Source: Pedobacter sp.
GTDB lineage: Bacteria; Bacteroidota; Bacteroidia; Sphingobacteriales; Sphingobacteriaceae
DNA: 64,000 nucleotides
Reading direction: 5' to 3'
Assembly: GCF_031119335.1 (NCBI RefSeq)
Contig: NZ_JAVHXT010000007.1
Location: forward strand, 1 to 64,000
The translations under genes were made by a program, and so were the position numbers. This document shows, piece by piece, positions 45,760 through 54,875 of the stretch. Positions within the stretch are counted from its first letter, which is position 1, and every line of letters begins with the position of its first letter. The notes under the pieces are model-generated. The model made no database searches and was not told the DNA's origin. It saw only the letters and a list, made by a program, of their open reading frames with translations.

Positions 45760-47562
45760 ATGAAGAAATTATATATATTATTGGCTTTAGGCTTACTCTT
45801 TTCTTCTTGTAAGAAGTTTTTAGACACGAAGCCTACTGATTTTGTTTCGCCAGGAAACTATTTCAAAACAGAGACCGATATCAATACCGCGTTGGCGGGT
45901 GTCTATGATATCCTCGGAAAAACGGGCACTTATGGTAGATCATTCTATGTAGAGTTCGACTTGAATGACCAATGGTTTGATTCGAGAAGTAATGTGATTA
46001 CAGGAATGACCGTGAACAATTATACCATATCGGATAATACAATCAACACCACATGGGAATTATTGTATGACGGTGTAAAGCGAGCAAATATCTTTTTAGA
46101 AAATGTAGATAGAGCAGAGATAGAAACAAAAAAGAAAAATTTTGCTAAAGGCGAAGCTATGTTCTTACGTGCTTACTATTATTTCCTGCTTTGTAACTAT
46201 TGGGGCGATGTTCCTTTGAGAACTACTTCAGTAACTAGTGCTAAAGAAGTTAACTTCAAGAACACACCATCTGCTCAAATTTACGACTTTGTAGCTGCCG
46301 AAATGGAAAAAGCAGCCGATCTTGTTGACGTAAGCACTTCTTTCCAATATAACAGCAGAATAACAAAAACAGTTGTTTGGGGCATTTTGGCAAGGGTAAA
46401 TCTTAAAATGGCTGGAGCACCACTAAACAAAACCGAACGTTATGCTGAAGCAAGAAAATGGGCTAAAATGGTAATCGATGATGGCAAACATTCTTTAAAT
46501 CCTGATTACGAGAACGTGTTCATTAAGATGTGCCGAGACGAATATGATACCCAATATCGTGAAAGTATGTGGGAAGTTGAGTTCAACAAAATATCTACAG
46601 GTGGGCAGGAAGAAGAAGGATCTGTTGGTTCTATCAATGGGATAGCAAATTCAGATAGAGTTTTTGGCTATAGCTATGGCGTGCCCCGTGTTACCCAAAA
46701 ATACTTTGATTCTTTTGAACCAACAGATGCTAGAAGAGATTGGAACATCGGTCCATACAGTTATGGAACAGTAAATGGAATTGCTAATTCGAGAGTTTAT
46801 TTTAATTCCACACAAATCTATAACAGGAATACTGCAAAATGGAGAAGAGAGTATGAAACAGCACAGCCTAAAAACTTAGGGACAACTCCAATTAACTTCC
46901 CTATTTTACGTTATGCTGACGTGCTTTTAATGTTTGCTGAAGCTGACAATGAAATTAATGGCCCAACCCAAGAAGCTATTGAATATGTAGAGCTGGTTCG
47001 TAAAAGAGGTTATGCGATTGACTTTAAAGGGCGCATCATCAAAACTATCAATGTTACTTCGGGAGGCGCTGGTTATACCGCAGCTCCAACAGTGAGTATT
47101 TCTGGCGGTGGCGGCTCTGGAGCATCGGCTGTAGCAACAATAAGCAATGGCAGCGTTAATGCTATCAACATCATTTTAAGAGGTTCTAAGTTTACTTCAA
47201 TACCAACCATCTCTCTTACGGGAGGTGCAGGTACAGGGGCAACCGCCACTGCAGCATTAACTGACTTAACCGATGCGGATGTAAATAGAAGCATTAATAA
47301 AGTTGATTTTAAAGAGCTTATTAGAGAAGAGCGTAGCAAAGAATTAGGCTATGAGGGTTTGAGAAAGTTTGATCTTGTAAGATGGGGCGAGTATGTTAGT
47401 ACAATGCAGAATCTCGCTACCGAAATCAGATTAGGCGCTCCTACTAATTACAGATTTGCAGCAACTGGGGCCTCAAATGTTACAGATAGGGATGTTTTAA
47501 ATCCGATTCCTTCTAGAGAAGTTATGCTTAATAAAGCAATTAGTCAAAATAAAGGTTGGTAA
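45760..47562 (+). CDS. SusD/RagB-type glycan-binding lipoprotein with a Gly-rich insertion
   Basis: A 600-residue surface lipoprotein (LLFSSC|KKF) with SusD/RagB features: FLDTKPTDFVSPGNYFKTE, GEAMFLRAYYYFLLCNYWGD, FPILRYADVLLMFAEADNE, IREERSKELGYEGLRKFDLVRW and PIPSREVML. Between about residues 428 and 505, within the C-terminal part, an unusual Gly/Ala/Thr-rich insert carries two related units (GGAGYTAAPTVSISGGGG and FTSIPTISLTGGAGTGA). This is not normal for SusD. It lids the SusC transporter upstream. Confidence 0.93.
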   Translation: MKKLYILLALGLLFSSCKKFLDTKPTDFVSPGNYFKTETDINTALAGVYDILGKTGTYGRSFYVEFDLNDQWFDSRSNVITGMTVNNYTISDNTINTTWELLYDGVKRANIFLENVDRAEIETKKKNFAKGEAMFLRAYYYFLLCNYWGDVPLRTTSVTSAKEVNFKNTPSAQIYDFVAAEMEKAADLVDVSTSFQYNSRITKTVVWGILARVNLKMAGAPLNKTERYAEARKWAKMVIDDGKHSLNPDYENVFIKMCRDEYDTQYRESMWEVEFNKISTGGQEEEGSVGSINGIANSDRVFGYSYGVPRVTQKYFDSFEPTDARRDWNIGPYSYGTVNGIANSRVYFNSTQIYNRNTAKWRREYETAQPKNLGTTPINFPILRYADVLLMFAEADNEINGPTQEAIEYVELVRKRGYAIDFKGRIIKTINVTSGGAGYTAAPTVSISGGGGSGASAVATISNGSVNAINIILRGSKFTSIPTISLTGGAGTGATATAALTDLTDADVNRSINKVDFKELIREERSKELGYEGLRKFDLVRWGEYVSTMQNLATEIRLGAPTNYRFAATGASNVTDRDVLNPIPSREVMLNKAISQNKGW

Positions 47563-47576
47563 TTAATTATTAAATC

Positions 47577-48506
47577 ATGAAAAATTTAATTTATTCACTG
47601 GCATTAATCTCTGCGCTGTTCCTTTCGGCGTGCAATAAAGATGATGTTGTTACGCCAGATTTTAATGTCGATGTAAATAAAAAGGAGGTAAAAGTAAACG
47701 ATTCTATCACCTTTACTTTCGCTGGCACCCCAGATGTTATTACTTTTTATTCTGGAGAAAAGAACCGCGAATACCAGCACAAAGATAGAACCAAATTGGA
47801 AGGAGGAAAAAAAGAATTAACTATAAAAAGTCAAGTTACCTATGGTCGTCAAACTGATAACCTTAGACTAATGGTTTCTTCTAACTTTGATGGAAATTAT
47901 ACCGTCGAATCTCTAAAGGCGGCAACGTGGACAGATATTACTAGTAGATTTACATGGTCCGTGTCTCCTGCGGGTGTACTTGGTCCACAAACAACCTCTC
48001 CAACAGTAGATGTATCAGACCTTTTTGTTGAGGGCAAACCTTTGTTCTTTGGTTTTAAATACCAAGGGGAAGCTACCACAACCGGTACAACTACCACACA
48101 AAGAGGGTGGAGAATATACGATTTTAACCTCAACAATACATTCCCAGATGGAACAGTAGCCGCAATAGCTACCCGTGCCACCGGCGGTTGGCAACCTATC
48201 AATGTTACCGATGCTGTACTAGCTAATGGCAATAGCAAATGGGTTTATATCAGTACCATGTTTTACTATGACCCTGCTTCAAGTCTTTTAGCTTCTGAAG
48301 GCTGGTACGTAACAAAAGCGCTTTTGGCAGATGGCGTTTCTCCAGACAAGGGCGTTCCAATAAAAGAATATAGCCAGCGTAGAGAAAGCTACAACTATGC
48401 ATTTAGCACTCCCGGAACTTACAAAGTTACTTTCGTTGCGTCTAATGTAAACTACACCGGCCAGAAACAAGTAGTTAAAGAAGTAGAAATTAAAGTGGTG
48501 CCTTAG
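47577..48506 (+). CDS. DUF5017 surface lipoprotein (SusE/F position)
   Basis: A 309-residue lipoprotein (ALFLSAC|NKD). An N-terminal Ig-like part (VDVNKKEVKVNDSITFTFAG, FYSGEKNREYQHKDRT) and a C-terminal part (WTDITSRFTWSV, LFFGFKYQGEATTTG, RGWRIYDFNLNNTF, YAFSTPGTYKVTFVASNV) fit the DUF5017 family from memory. Proteins at this place beside SusC/SusD usually bind glycans at the cell surface. Its ligand is not known. Confidence 0.78.
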   Translation: MKNLIYSLALISALFLSACNKDDVVTPDFNVDVNKKEVKVNDSITFTFAGTPDVITFYSGEKNREYQHKDRTKLEGGKKELTIKSQVTYGRQTDNLRLMVSSNFDGNYTVESLKAATWTDITSRFTWSVSPAGVLGPQTTSPTVDVSDLFVEGKPLFFGFKYQGEATTTGTTTTQRGWRIYDFNLNNTFPDGTVAAIATRATGGWQPINVTDAVLANGNSKWVYISTMFYYDPASSLLASEGWYVTKALLADGVSPDKGVPIKEYSQRRESYNYAFSTPGTYKVTFVASNVNYTGQKQVVKEVEIKVVP

Positions 48507-48516
48507 GCTGTACTTA

Positions 48517-49902
48517 ATGAACAAACGTTTAAATAGTCTCGATGCTTTTAGAGGGCTTGCCATACTTTGTATGGTGCTCTCTAGTAGCATTGCTTTTGGC
48601 GAAATGATGCCGGCTTGGATGTTTCATGCCCAGGTTCCTCCGCCAAACCATGTATTTAATCCCAACTTACCGGGCATTACATGGGTCGATTTGGTATTTC
48701 CGTTTTTCTTGTTTTCTATGGGGGCGGCCATTCCTTTGGCATTAAATAAAAAGGCTGAGGCGGAACCATTCTATAAGATATTCATACAACTATTTACACG
48801 ATTAGCACTTTTGGTGCTTTTCGCAATTTTCACCTTCCATGCTAGGGCTTGGGTAATGGAAAAAACACCAAGCACATTTACACATCTAATTTCTATTGCG
48901 GCGTTTGCCTGTCTGTTCCTTATTTACGGAAATTGGAACGTTTTTGTAAACACCAAACTTGCCGCAGCTTTAAAAATTATCGGTATTAGCTTAGCTGTTG
49001 CTTTCTTAGCTTTTTATGCTTTTGCCTACGGCGATTTCAGTTTGGCAAAGAGCGATATCATTATCATCGTATTAGCTAATATGGCTTTCTTCGGTGGCTT
49101 GATTTGGTACTTCACTCGTAAGCAACCACTTTGGCGAATTGCGATTTTACCTTTTGTGATGGCGGTATTTTTAGCTTCCAAAGAAGATGGCAGCATTAAT
49201 GAATTGATTTTTAACAGCACTCCTGCCGACTGGATTTACAAGTTCTACTACCTTAAATATTTGTTCATTATTATTCCGGGCACTTTTGCTGGAGAATGGT
49301 TTATTAAAGAAAGTAAGAACGAAAATTCCGAGGCCACCCCTAAAAAAGTATTGTCGCTTATTGCGTTAATTGCTATTATCATCGTTTTTGTAAACCTATG
49401 GGGATTATTTACCAGAAACTTAGAAGCAAACCTTTTGCTTAATATTTTAGGATGCACATGCTTATTACTTCTAGCAAGAGATGTAAAAAAGAGCGACCTC
49501 GTTAAGAATATGATTTCAGCTGGAGCATATCTACTTTTATTAGGCTTATTTTTCGAAGCTTACGAAGGCGGTATCAAGAAAGATTTTTCTACCTACAGCT
49601 ATTATTTTGTTTGCTCTGGATTATCGTTCTTAACCTTATTAGCTTTCAGCTTAATTGAGAAATTGGGCTATCTAAAATCAGTAACAAACTTTTTAGCCAG
49701 CAATGGTAAAAACCCAATGATTGCCTACACTGCAGGAAATTTATTGCTTATCCCATTATTAAAAATTACTACGCTCTCTACTTTTTTAGATGCAATGAAT
49801 ACCAGTGCCTTTATCGGCTTTGCCAGAGGTGTTATATTTACAGGTATTGTTGCATTAATTACCGTTCTATTTACACGCCTCAAATTTTTCTGGAAAACCT
49901 AA
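48517..49902 (+). CDS. DUF5009 membrane protein (heparan-alpha-glucosaminide N-acetyltransferase-like)
   Basis: A 461-residue protein with about eleven membrane helices. The start RLNSLDAFRGLAILCMVLSS and WVDLVFPFFLFSMGAAIPLAL are the family hallmark, shared with human HGSNAT and the bacterial NagX proteins, which sit in GlcNAc pathways. HGSNAT moves an acetyl group from cytosolic acetyl-CoA to a glucosamine residue on the other side of the membrane. By analogy this protein may acetylate or export an amino-sugar intermediate; that is inferred. It sits 10 bp after the DUF5017 gene. Confidence 0.82.
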   Translation: MNKRLNSLDAFRGLAILCMVLSSSIAFGEMMPAWMFHAQVPPPNHVFNPNLPGITWVDLVFPFFLFSMGAAIPLALNKKAEAEPFYKIFIQLFTRLALLVLFAIFTFHARAWVMEKTPSTFTHLISIAAFACLFLIYGNWNVFVNTKLAAALKIIGISLAVAFLAFYAFAYGDFSLAKSDIIIIVLANMAFFGGLIWYFTRKQPLWRIAILPFVMAVFLASKEDGSINELIFNSTPADWIYKFYYLKYLFIIIPGTFAGEWFIKESKNENSEATPKKVLSLIALIAIIIVFVNLWGLFTRNLEANLLLNILGCTCLLLLARDVKKSDLVKNMISAGAYLLLLGLFFEAYEGGIKKDFSTYSYYFVCSGLSFLTLLAFSLIEKLGYLKSVTNFLASNGKNPMIAYTAGNLLLIPLLKITTLSTFLDAMNTSAFIGFARGVIFTGIVALITVLFTRLKFFWKT

Positions 49903-49913
49903 CAAACACACAA

Positions 49914-51209
49914 TTGGAACAAAATAAAAATATCAACCCCATAAAATGGATACCGAGCACATGGTTTGCTATGGGTTTACCCAACTTGGTACTGGGCGGT
50001 ACATTGCTATCGCTTTTGTACAAAAACATGGGTTTTTCAGATACTGAGATTACCGTTTACACGGGTATCATCATTTTACCTTGGAGCTTTAAACCACTTT
50101 GGGGGCCGTTTATGGAGCTGTACAAAACCAAAAAGTTCTACATCTACGGTTCTCAAATATTAGCAGGGCTATTGTTCGCCGTTGCCGCTGGTTTATTGTT
50201 TCTAGATAATTTCTTCGCCGCTTCTGTAGTTGTCTTTTTACTGATTGCCTTTTTAGGTGCTACGCAAGATATCGCTGCCGATGGTCTGTACCTACAATCG
50301 TTAAGTAATAAAGACCAAGCTAAATACGTAGGTTGGCAAGGAACGTTCTATAACTTCGCCAAACTTTTCTCTAACGGAGGAATGGTGTTTTTAGTAGGCG
50401 TACTTATTCCGCTTTACGGCAACACCAAAGCTTGGGCGATTATTTTATTGGTTTACGCCGCAGTAATGTTTTTGTTGGGTTTGTACAACAAAAAAGCTTT
50501 ACCTCAAACACAAACCCAAGTTCAAGTGCAAACTACGGCACAAGTTTGGCAAACGCTAAGTGACGTAATCACCAGCTTTTTCAGAAAGAAACACATTTGG
50601 TTCGGTATTTTATTCATCGTTTTATATCGCTTTGCGGAGGGACAAGCCATTAAAATTATGCCGCTGTTTTTTAAAGCCGCGAAAGATGTTGGTGGTTTGG
50701 GGCTTAGTGAAGCCACTTTAGGTATGCTCACCGGTATTTATGGCACCATTGCTTTCGTACTGGGCTCATTAACTGCCGGATATTTTGTATCAAACAAAGG
50801 CTTGAACCGTAAAACTTTACTGTTGCTTTGTGCTTGTTTTAACCTGCCGTTTATTACTTACGCTTACTTGGCATTTACACAAACATCAAACTTATTTATC
50901 ATTGGAAGTTCGGTTGCTATCGAGCATTTCGGTTACGGTTTCGGTTTTATCGGTATCATATTGTTTATCATGCAGCAAATTGCACCAGGCAAATATCAAA
51001 TGGCACATTATGCTTTTGGTAGCGCTATCACTTATTTCGGCTATACGTTGGCCAGTATGATTAGCGGTCCAATTAGCGATTATTTAGGTTACAAAGACTT
51101 TTTTATATGGGTGCTAATTGCAACTATCCCAGCTTTTATTGCCACTTGGATTGTGCCTTTAAAGAAATCTGAAGAAGAGAAGAACCAAGGGGAATTGATT
51201 AACGAATAA
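49914..51209 (+). CDS. AmpG-like MFS permease
   Basis: A 431-residue protein with about twelve helices. MGLPNLVLGGTLLSLLY, PWSFKPLWGPFMELY and ATQDIAADGLYLQSLS agree with the AmpG/SLC33 branch of MFS, whose best known member imports GlcNAc-anhydromuropeptides. The substrate here is probably an N-acetylhexosamine-containing mono- or disaccharide, as suggested by the neighbours. The start is a TTG at 49914; the next ATG (49971) would remove the first part of helix 1. The SGNH esterase gene starts one base after its stop. Confidence 0.85.
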   Translation: MEQNKNINPIKWIPSTWFAMGLPNLVLGGTLLSLLYKNMGFSDTEITVYTGIIILPWSFKPLWGPFMELYKTKKFYIYGSQILAGLLFAVAAGLLFLDNFFAASVVVFLLIAFLGATQDIAADGLYLQSLSNKDQAKYVGWQGTFYNFAKLFSNGGMVFLVGVLIPLYGNTKAWAIILLVYAAVMFLLGLYNKKALPQTQTQVQVQTTAQVWQTLSDVITSFFRKKHIWFGILFIVLYRFAEGQAIKIMPLFFKAAKDVGGLGLSEATLGMLTGIYGTIAFVLGSLTAGYFVSNKGLNRKTLLLLCACFNLPFITYAYLAFTQTSNLFIIGSSVAIEHFGYGFGFIGIILFIMQQIAPGKYQMAHYAFGSAITYFGYTLASMISGPISDYLGYKDFFIWVLIATIPAFIATWIVPLKKSEEEKNQGELINE

Positions 51210-51210
51210 C

Positions 51211-51888
51211 ATGAAGAAATTAATATACACCTTTTACTTTATCGTTGCTGCTCATTCGTTGAATGCGCAAGAAACCGTTGCTGTAGATAGTGGCTATGTA
51301 AACAGCCACTATACGCAACGATTGGATTTTTTTAGAAAGATGCCCAACCGCAAAGGAGAAATTGCTTTTGTAGGCAACAGCTTAACCGAGGGCGGAAAAT
51401 GGCAGGAACTTATTCGCAAGAAAAACATCATTAACAGAGGCATTAGTGGCGATGTAACTTATGGTATTTTGGCTCGTTTGGATGAAGTTTTAGAGTCGAA
51501 ACCTGCAAAAATATTTTTGTTGAGCGGCGTAAATGATATGAAACGTGGCACTCCAAATGATGTGATTTTAGCCAATTTCAAACGCATGATTGTGATGGTA
51601 AAAACGCAATCGCCGAAAACCAAACTGTATATGCAAAGCTTACTGCCAGTTAATGAAGCGATGTTACCAGCGACTTATGCCCAAGTGAAGAACAGCAAAA
51701 TCAATGATTTGAACCAAAAGCTGGAAGCACTTTGTAAAGAAATGGGTGTGTTTTACATCAACCTACATCCAGCGTTAGCTGATGAAAAAGGGAATTTGAA
51801 AAAGGAATTGAGCCTAGACGGCTTGCACTTGCGCCACGCTTCTTATGTGTATTGGGCTGAGGAATTAAAAAGATTAAAGGTTATTTAA
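51211..51888 (+). CDS. Secreted SGNH/GDSL esterase, copy 1
   Basis: A 225-residue exported hydrolase; the signal peptide ends at HSLNA|QET. Catalytic blocks: I, AFVGNSLTEGG with nucleophile S57; II, RGISGDVTYGI (Gly); III, LLSGVNDMKRG (Asn); V, SLDGLHLRHASY (Asp and His). It belongs to the group of platelet-activating-factor-acetylhydrolase/sialate O-acetylesterase-like lipases and probably deacetylates a sugar. A paralogue is next to it (52038-52724). Confidence 0.88.
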   Translation: MKKLIYTFYFIVAAHSLNAQETVAVDSGYVNSHYTQRLDFFRKMPNRKGEIAFVGNSLTEGGKWQELIRKKNIINRGISGDVTYGILARLDEVLESKPAKIFLLSGVNDMKRGTPNDVILANFKRMIVMVKTQSPKTKLYMQSLLPVNEAMLPATYAQVKNSKINDLNQKLEALCKEMGVFYINLHPALADEKGNLKKELSLDGLHLRHASYVYWAEELKRLKVI

Positions 51889-51917
51889 GGATGAGGAATA
51901 CAAAAAATAAATTAAAT

Positions 51918-52043
51918 CGTCATTGCGAGAGTTTACTCCGATATGTCGGAAAGGAACGACGAAGCAATCTTTCAAATATGATAACCTCTCGCTTTAAGAT
52001 TGCTTTCCCGAAGCGTCGGGATAAACTGTGCCTCGCAATGACG
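51918..52043. mobile_element. MITE-like element with 12-bp terminal inverted repeats
   Basis: The ends CGTCATTGCGAG (51918-51929) and CTCGCAATGACG (52032-52043) are perfect inverted repeats. Inside are a second inverted pair (GAAGCAATCTT at 51961, AAGATTGCTTT at 51996) and two hairpins (TCCGATATGTCGGA, TCCCGAAGCGTCGGGA). It has no gene of its own. It lies between two paralogous esterase genes, and its right end supplies the ATG at 52038. The sequence resembles small dispersed repeats common in Bacteroidota genomes. Confidence 0.7.
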
Positions 52044-52724
52044 GCAGGGTGCACAAGTCTGCTTATCATAGCAACCGTATTCTTTAGCGCCGCCCAAGCA
52101 CAAACCGTAAAAATCGATAGCAATTACGCCAATTGGTACTATCAACAACGCATGGAGTATTTTGCCAAAACGCCCATCCCTAAAAATGCGATTATCTTTT
52201 TAGGAAACAGCATTACCGAGAGAGCGGAGTGGCAAGAATTATTGGCAGATAGCAAATATCCGGTAGTAAACAGAGGCATTGGTGGCGATAACTCTTTCGG
52301 CATTTTAGCTAGAATGGACGAAATTGTAGCCGCAAAACCTAAAGCCATTTACTTAATGGATGGCATTAACGACCAGTTCCGCAAGCTGCCTCATGATGTA
52401 AGTGTGTACAACTACAAACGCATCATCAGAAAGATTAAACAGCAGTCGCCAAACACGAAAATTTACGTGGAAAGCTGTTTGCCTATTAACGAAAGCATGA
52501 CCAAAGAGGCTTACACCAAAGACCGCAATGTTTTGGTGCCAGCACTCAATAAAAAAATTAAGGCATTGGCCGAAGAAGAAGGCGTGACTTACATCGATAT
52601 CTGTCCGCTATTTCAGGATGATAAAGGTGTATTAAAGCAAGAATTTACGATGGATGGCGTGCATTTAAAAGCCGCAGCCTATATCGATTGGGTAAAATTT
52701 TTAAAGGATAATAAGTATTTGTAA
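52038..52724 (+). CDS. Secreted SGNH/GDSL esterase, copy 2, start inside a repeat element
   Basis: A 228-residue exported hydrolase. Blocks I-V are present: IIFLGNSITERAEW (nucleophile S58), RGIGGDNSFGI, LMDGINDQFR and TMDGVHLKAAAY. The ATG at 52038 gives a normal signal peptide (LLIIATVFFSAAQA|QTV) and places the catalytic Ser at 58, against 57 in copy 1, which supports this start. The frame is open upstream to 51891, but those 49 codons are the translated repeat element, with a very basic unusual product. Role as for copy 1. Confidence 0.85.
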   Translation: MTAGCTSLLIIATVFFSAAQAQTVKIDSNYANWYYQQRMEYFAKTPIPKNAIIFLGNSITERAEWQELLADSKYPVVNRGIGGDNSFGILARMDEIVAAKPKAIYLMDGINDQFRKLPHDVSVYNYKRIIRKIKQQSPNTKIYVESCLPINESMTKEAYTKDRNVLVPALNKKIKALAEEEGVTYIDICPLFQDDKGVLKQEFTMDGVHLKAAAYIDWVKFLKDNKYL

Positions 52725-52768
52725 GGTTGGTTAAAAACCTTTCATCAACATAATTAAGAAGAAAAAGA

Positions 52769-53701
52769 ATGAGAATAACGGGAACTTTTATTGATGAGAT
52801 TTCTCACGATATCCCACACCAAAACTGGGGAAGAGAAGAATGGGCAAAGGATTTTGCGCACATGAAAGCAATGGGGATTGATACAGTAATTCTCATTAGG
52901 AGCGGTTATCGCAGGTTTATTACCTATCCATCGGTTTACCTAAAAAATAAATTTGGCTGCTACGAACCGCCTATCGATTTGGTAGAACTGTATTTAGAAC
53001 TGGCGGATGAACACGACATGAAATTCTATTTCGGTTTGTACGACAGTGGCCATTACTGGGATACAGGAAATTTACAGCACGAAATTGATGCTAACCGCTA
53101 CGTTATCGATGAAGTTTGGGCCAAGTACGGACACCACAAAAGTTTCGGTGGTTGGTACCTGAGCATGGAAATCAGTCGCCGCACCAAAGGAGCTACCGAA
53201 GCTTTTAACACTTTGGGCTTGCAGTGCAAAGGCGTAAGCAATGGTTTGCCAACTTTCATCTCCCCATGGATTGATGGTAAAAAAGCGGTAATGGCTGCGG
53301 AAGCGACCTTGACCAAAGAAAACGCAGTATCGCTGAAAGAACACGAAGATGAGTGGTCGGAGATTTTTGCTGGCTTAAAAGGTTCTATCGATGCAGTTGC
53401 TTTTCAGGATGGCCACGTAGATTACCACGAGCTGCAAGATTTCTTTGAAGTGAACAAGAAAATGGCTGATAAATTCGGTTTGCAATGCTGGACCAACGCC
53501 GAAAGTTTCGACCGCGATATGCCCATCAAATTCCTTCCTATCAAATTCGAAAAACTAAGATTAAAACTAGAAGCGGCAAGAAAAGCAGGTTACGATAAAG
53601 CCATCACTTTCGAGTTTTCACACTTTATGAGCCCACAATCGGCTTACTTACAAGCGCAACACCTTTATAATAGATACCAAGAATACGCAAAGACTTTATA
53701 A
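52769..53701 (+). CDS. DUF4434 protein, cytoplasmic TIM-barrel-like
   Basis: A 310-residue protein without a signal peptide or membrane segment. The opening RITGTFIDEISHDIPHQNWG, HMKAMGIDTVILIRSGYRR, FYFGLYDSGHYW, GGWYLSMEISRR, PTFISPWIDG, AVAFQDGHVD and QCWTNAESFD alternate as in a TIM barrel with acidic residues at strand ends (E in YLSMEIS, D in AFQDGH, E in NAESFD), the pattern of a retaining glycosidase. It fits DUF4434 from memory, whose substrate is not established. It is followed 1 bp on by the GlcNAc 2-epimerase, so a cytosolic step on an amino sugar is plausible. Confidence 0.78.
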   Translation: MRITGTFIDEISHDIPHQNWGREEWAKDFAHMKAMGIDTVILIRSGYRRFITYPSVYLKNKFGCYEPPIDLVELYLELADEHDMKFYFGLYDSGHYWDTGNLQHEIDANRYVIDEVWAKYGHHKSFGGWYLSMEISRRTKGATEAFNTLGLQCKGVSNGLPTFISPWIDGKKAVMAAEATLTKENAVSLKEHEDEWSEIFAGLKGSIDAVAFQDGHVDYHELQDFFEVNKKMADKFGLQCWTNAESFDRDMPIKFLPIKFEKLRLKLEAARKAGYDKAITFEFSHFMSPQSAYLQAQHLYNRYQEYAKTL

Positions 53702-53702
53702 G

Positions 53703-54875
53703 ATGAACAAGTACATAGATATATACAAGAACGAATTGCTAAACGAGATTGTTCCCTTTTGGAGCAAAAACTCTTTAGATAGAGATGCAGGGGGATATTT
53801 TACCTGTTTAGATGCCAAAGGAAATGTCTACGATACCGATAAATTTGCTTGGTTGCAAGGCCGTCAAATCTGGACATATTCGATGCTTTTTGATAAAGTA
53901 GAAGCCAAACAAGAATGGAAAGATATTGCAGAATTGGGTGCTTCTTTCATGAGAAAACATGGTAGAGATGCCAATGGCGATTGGTATTTTTCTTTTACCA
54001 AAGAGGGGAAACCTTTAGTGCAACCTTACAACATTTTCTCTGATTGCTTTGCTACAATGGGCTTTGGCGCACTTTGTAAAATCAACAACAGCAATGAAGA
54101 TGCCGACATCGCATTAAAGACTTTCAACAGAATTTTAGAGAGAAGAAACAATCCAAAAGGTAAATACAGTAAAGGCTTTCTCGGTACCAGAGATTTAAAG
54201 AACTTCTCGTTACCGATGATTTTGTGCAATCTATCTTTAGAGTTAGAGCACTTGTTAGATAAATCTACCGTAGATGGTTTAATTGACGAGGTTTTACACG
54301 AAGTGATGTCTGTGTTTTATCAACCACAATCGGGATTGATTTTGGAGAACGTTTATCAGGATGGTAGCTTCTCAAATTCTTATGAAGGAAGAGTAGTAAA
54401 CCCTGGTCACATTATCGAAGCCATGTGGTTTATCATGGATTTGGCCGTAAGGAAAAACGACAAAGCGTTAGTAGACAAAGCTCTTGAAATTGCATTTACA
54501 GCATTAGAATTTGGTTGGGATGATAAACATGATGGTATTTTGTACTTCAAAGATATCAAAGGGCATCCGGTACAACAATTAGAGTGGGACCAAAAGCTTT
54601 GGTGGGTACACGTAGAGGCTTTGGTAACTATGGCAAAAGGCTACGCCATTACCCAAAATGAAAAGTGTGCAGTGTGGTTCGAAAAACTTCACGATTACAC
54701 TTGGAAGAACTTTAGAGATGCAGAAAATGGTGGCGAGTGGTACGGTTATTTAAATCGCAGAGGCGAAGTTTCTATTCCTGCAAAGGGTGGTAAATGGAAG
54801 GGTTGTTTCCACATTCCAAGAGCATTATATCAGGTTTATCATACTTTAGAAACAGTGGCTGTACCTGCGATATGA
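53703..54875 (+). CDS. N-acylglucosamine 2-epimerase (AGE family)
   Basis: A 390-residue (alpha/alpha)6-barrel enzyme that interconverts GlcNAc and ManNAc. It closely follows the renin-binding-protein/GlcNAc 2-epimerase pattern: KFAWLQGRQIWTYSMLF, NIFSDCFATMGFGAL, VNPGHIIEAMWFIMDLA, QQLEWDQKLWWVHVEAL and KGGKWKGCFHIPRALYQ. The His in GHIIEAMW and in HVEAL are the expected catalytic bases. It is cytoplasmic and would feed imported ManNAc into GlcNAc use. The GH97 gene overlaps its stop (ATGA). Confidence 0.92.
   Translation: MNKYIDIYKNELLNEIVPFWSKNSLDRDAGGYFTCLDAKGNVYDTDKFAWLQGRQIWTYSMLFDKVEAKQEWKDIAELGASFMRKHGRDANGDWYFSFTKEGKPLVQPYNIFSDCFATMGFGALCKINNSNEDADIALKTFNRILERRNNPKGKYSKGFLGTRDLKNFSLPMILCNLSLELEHLLDKSTVDGLIDEVLHEVMSVFYQPQSGLILENVYQDGSFSNSYEGRVVNPGHIIEAMWFIMDLAVRKNDKALVDKALEIAFTALEFGWDDKHDGILYFKDIKGHPVQQLEWDQKLWWVHVEALVTMAKGYAITQNEKCAVWFEKLHDYTWKNFRDAENGGEWYGYLNRRGEVSIPAKGGKWKGCFHIPRALYQVYHTLETVAVPAI

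Noticed and set aside
51891-52037. Upstream extension of the second SGNH esterase
   Set aside because: These 49 codons are the translated repeat element; the ATG at 52038 gives a proper signal peptide and aligns the catalytic Ser with the paralogue.
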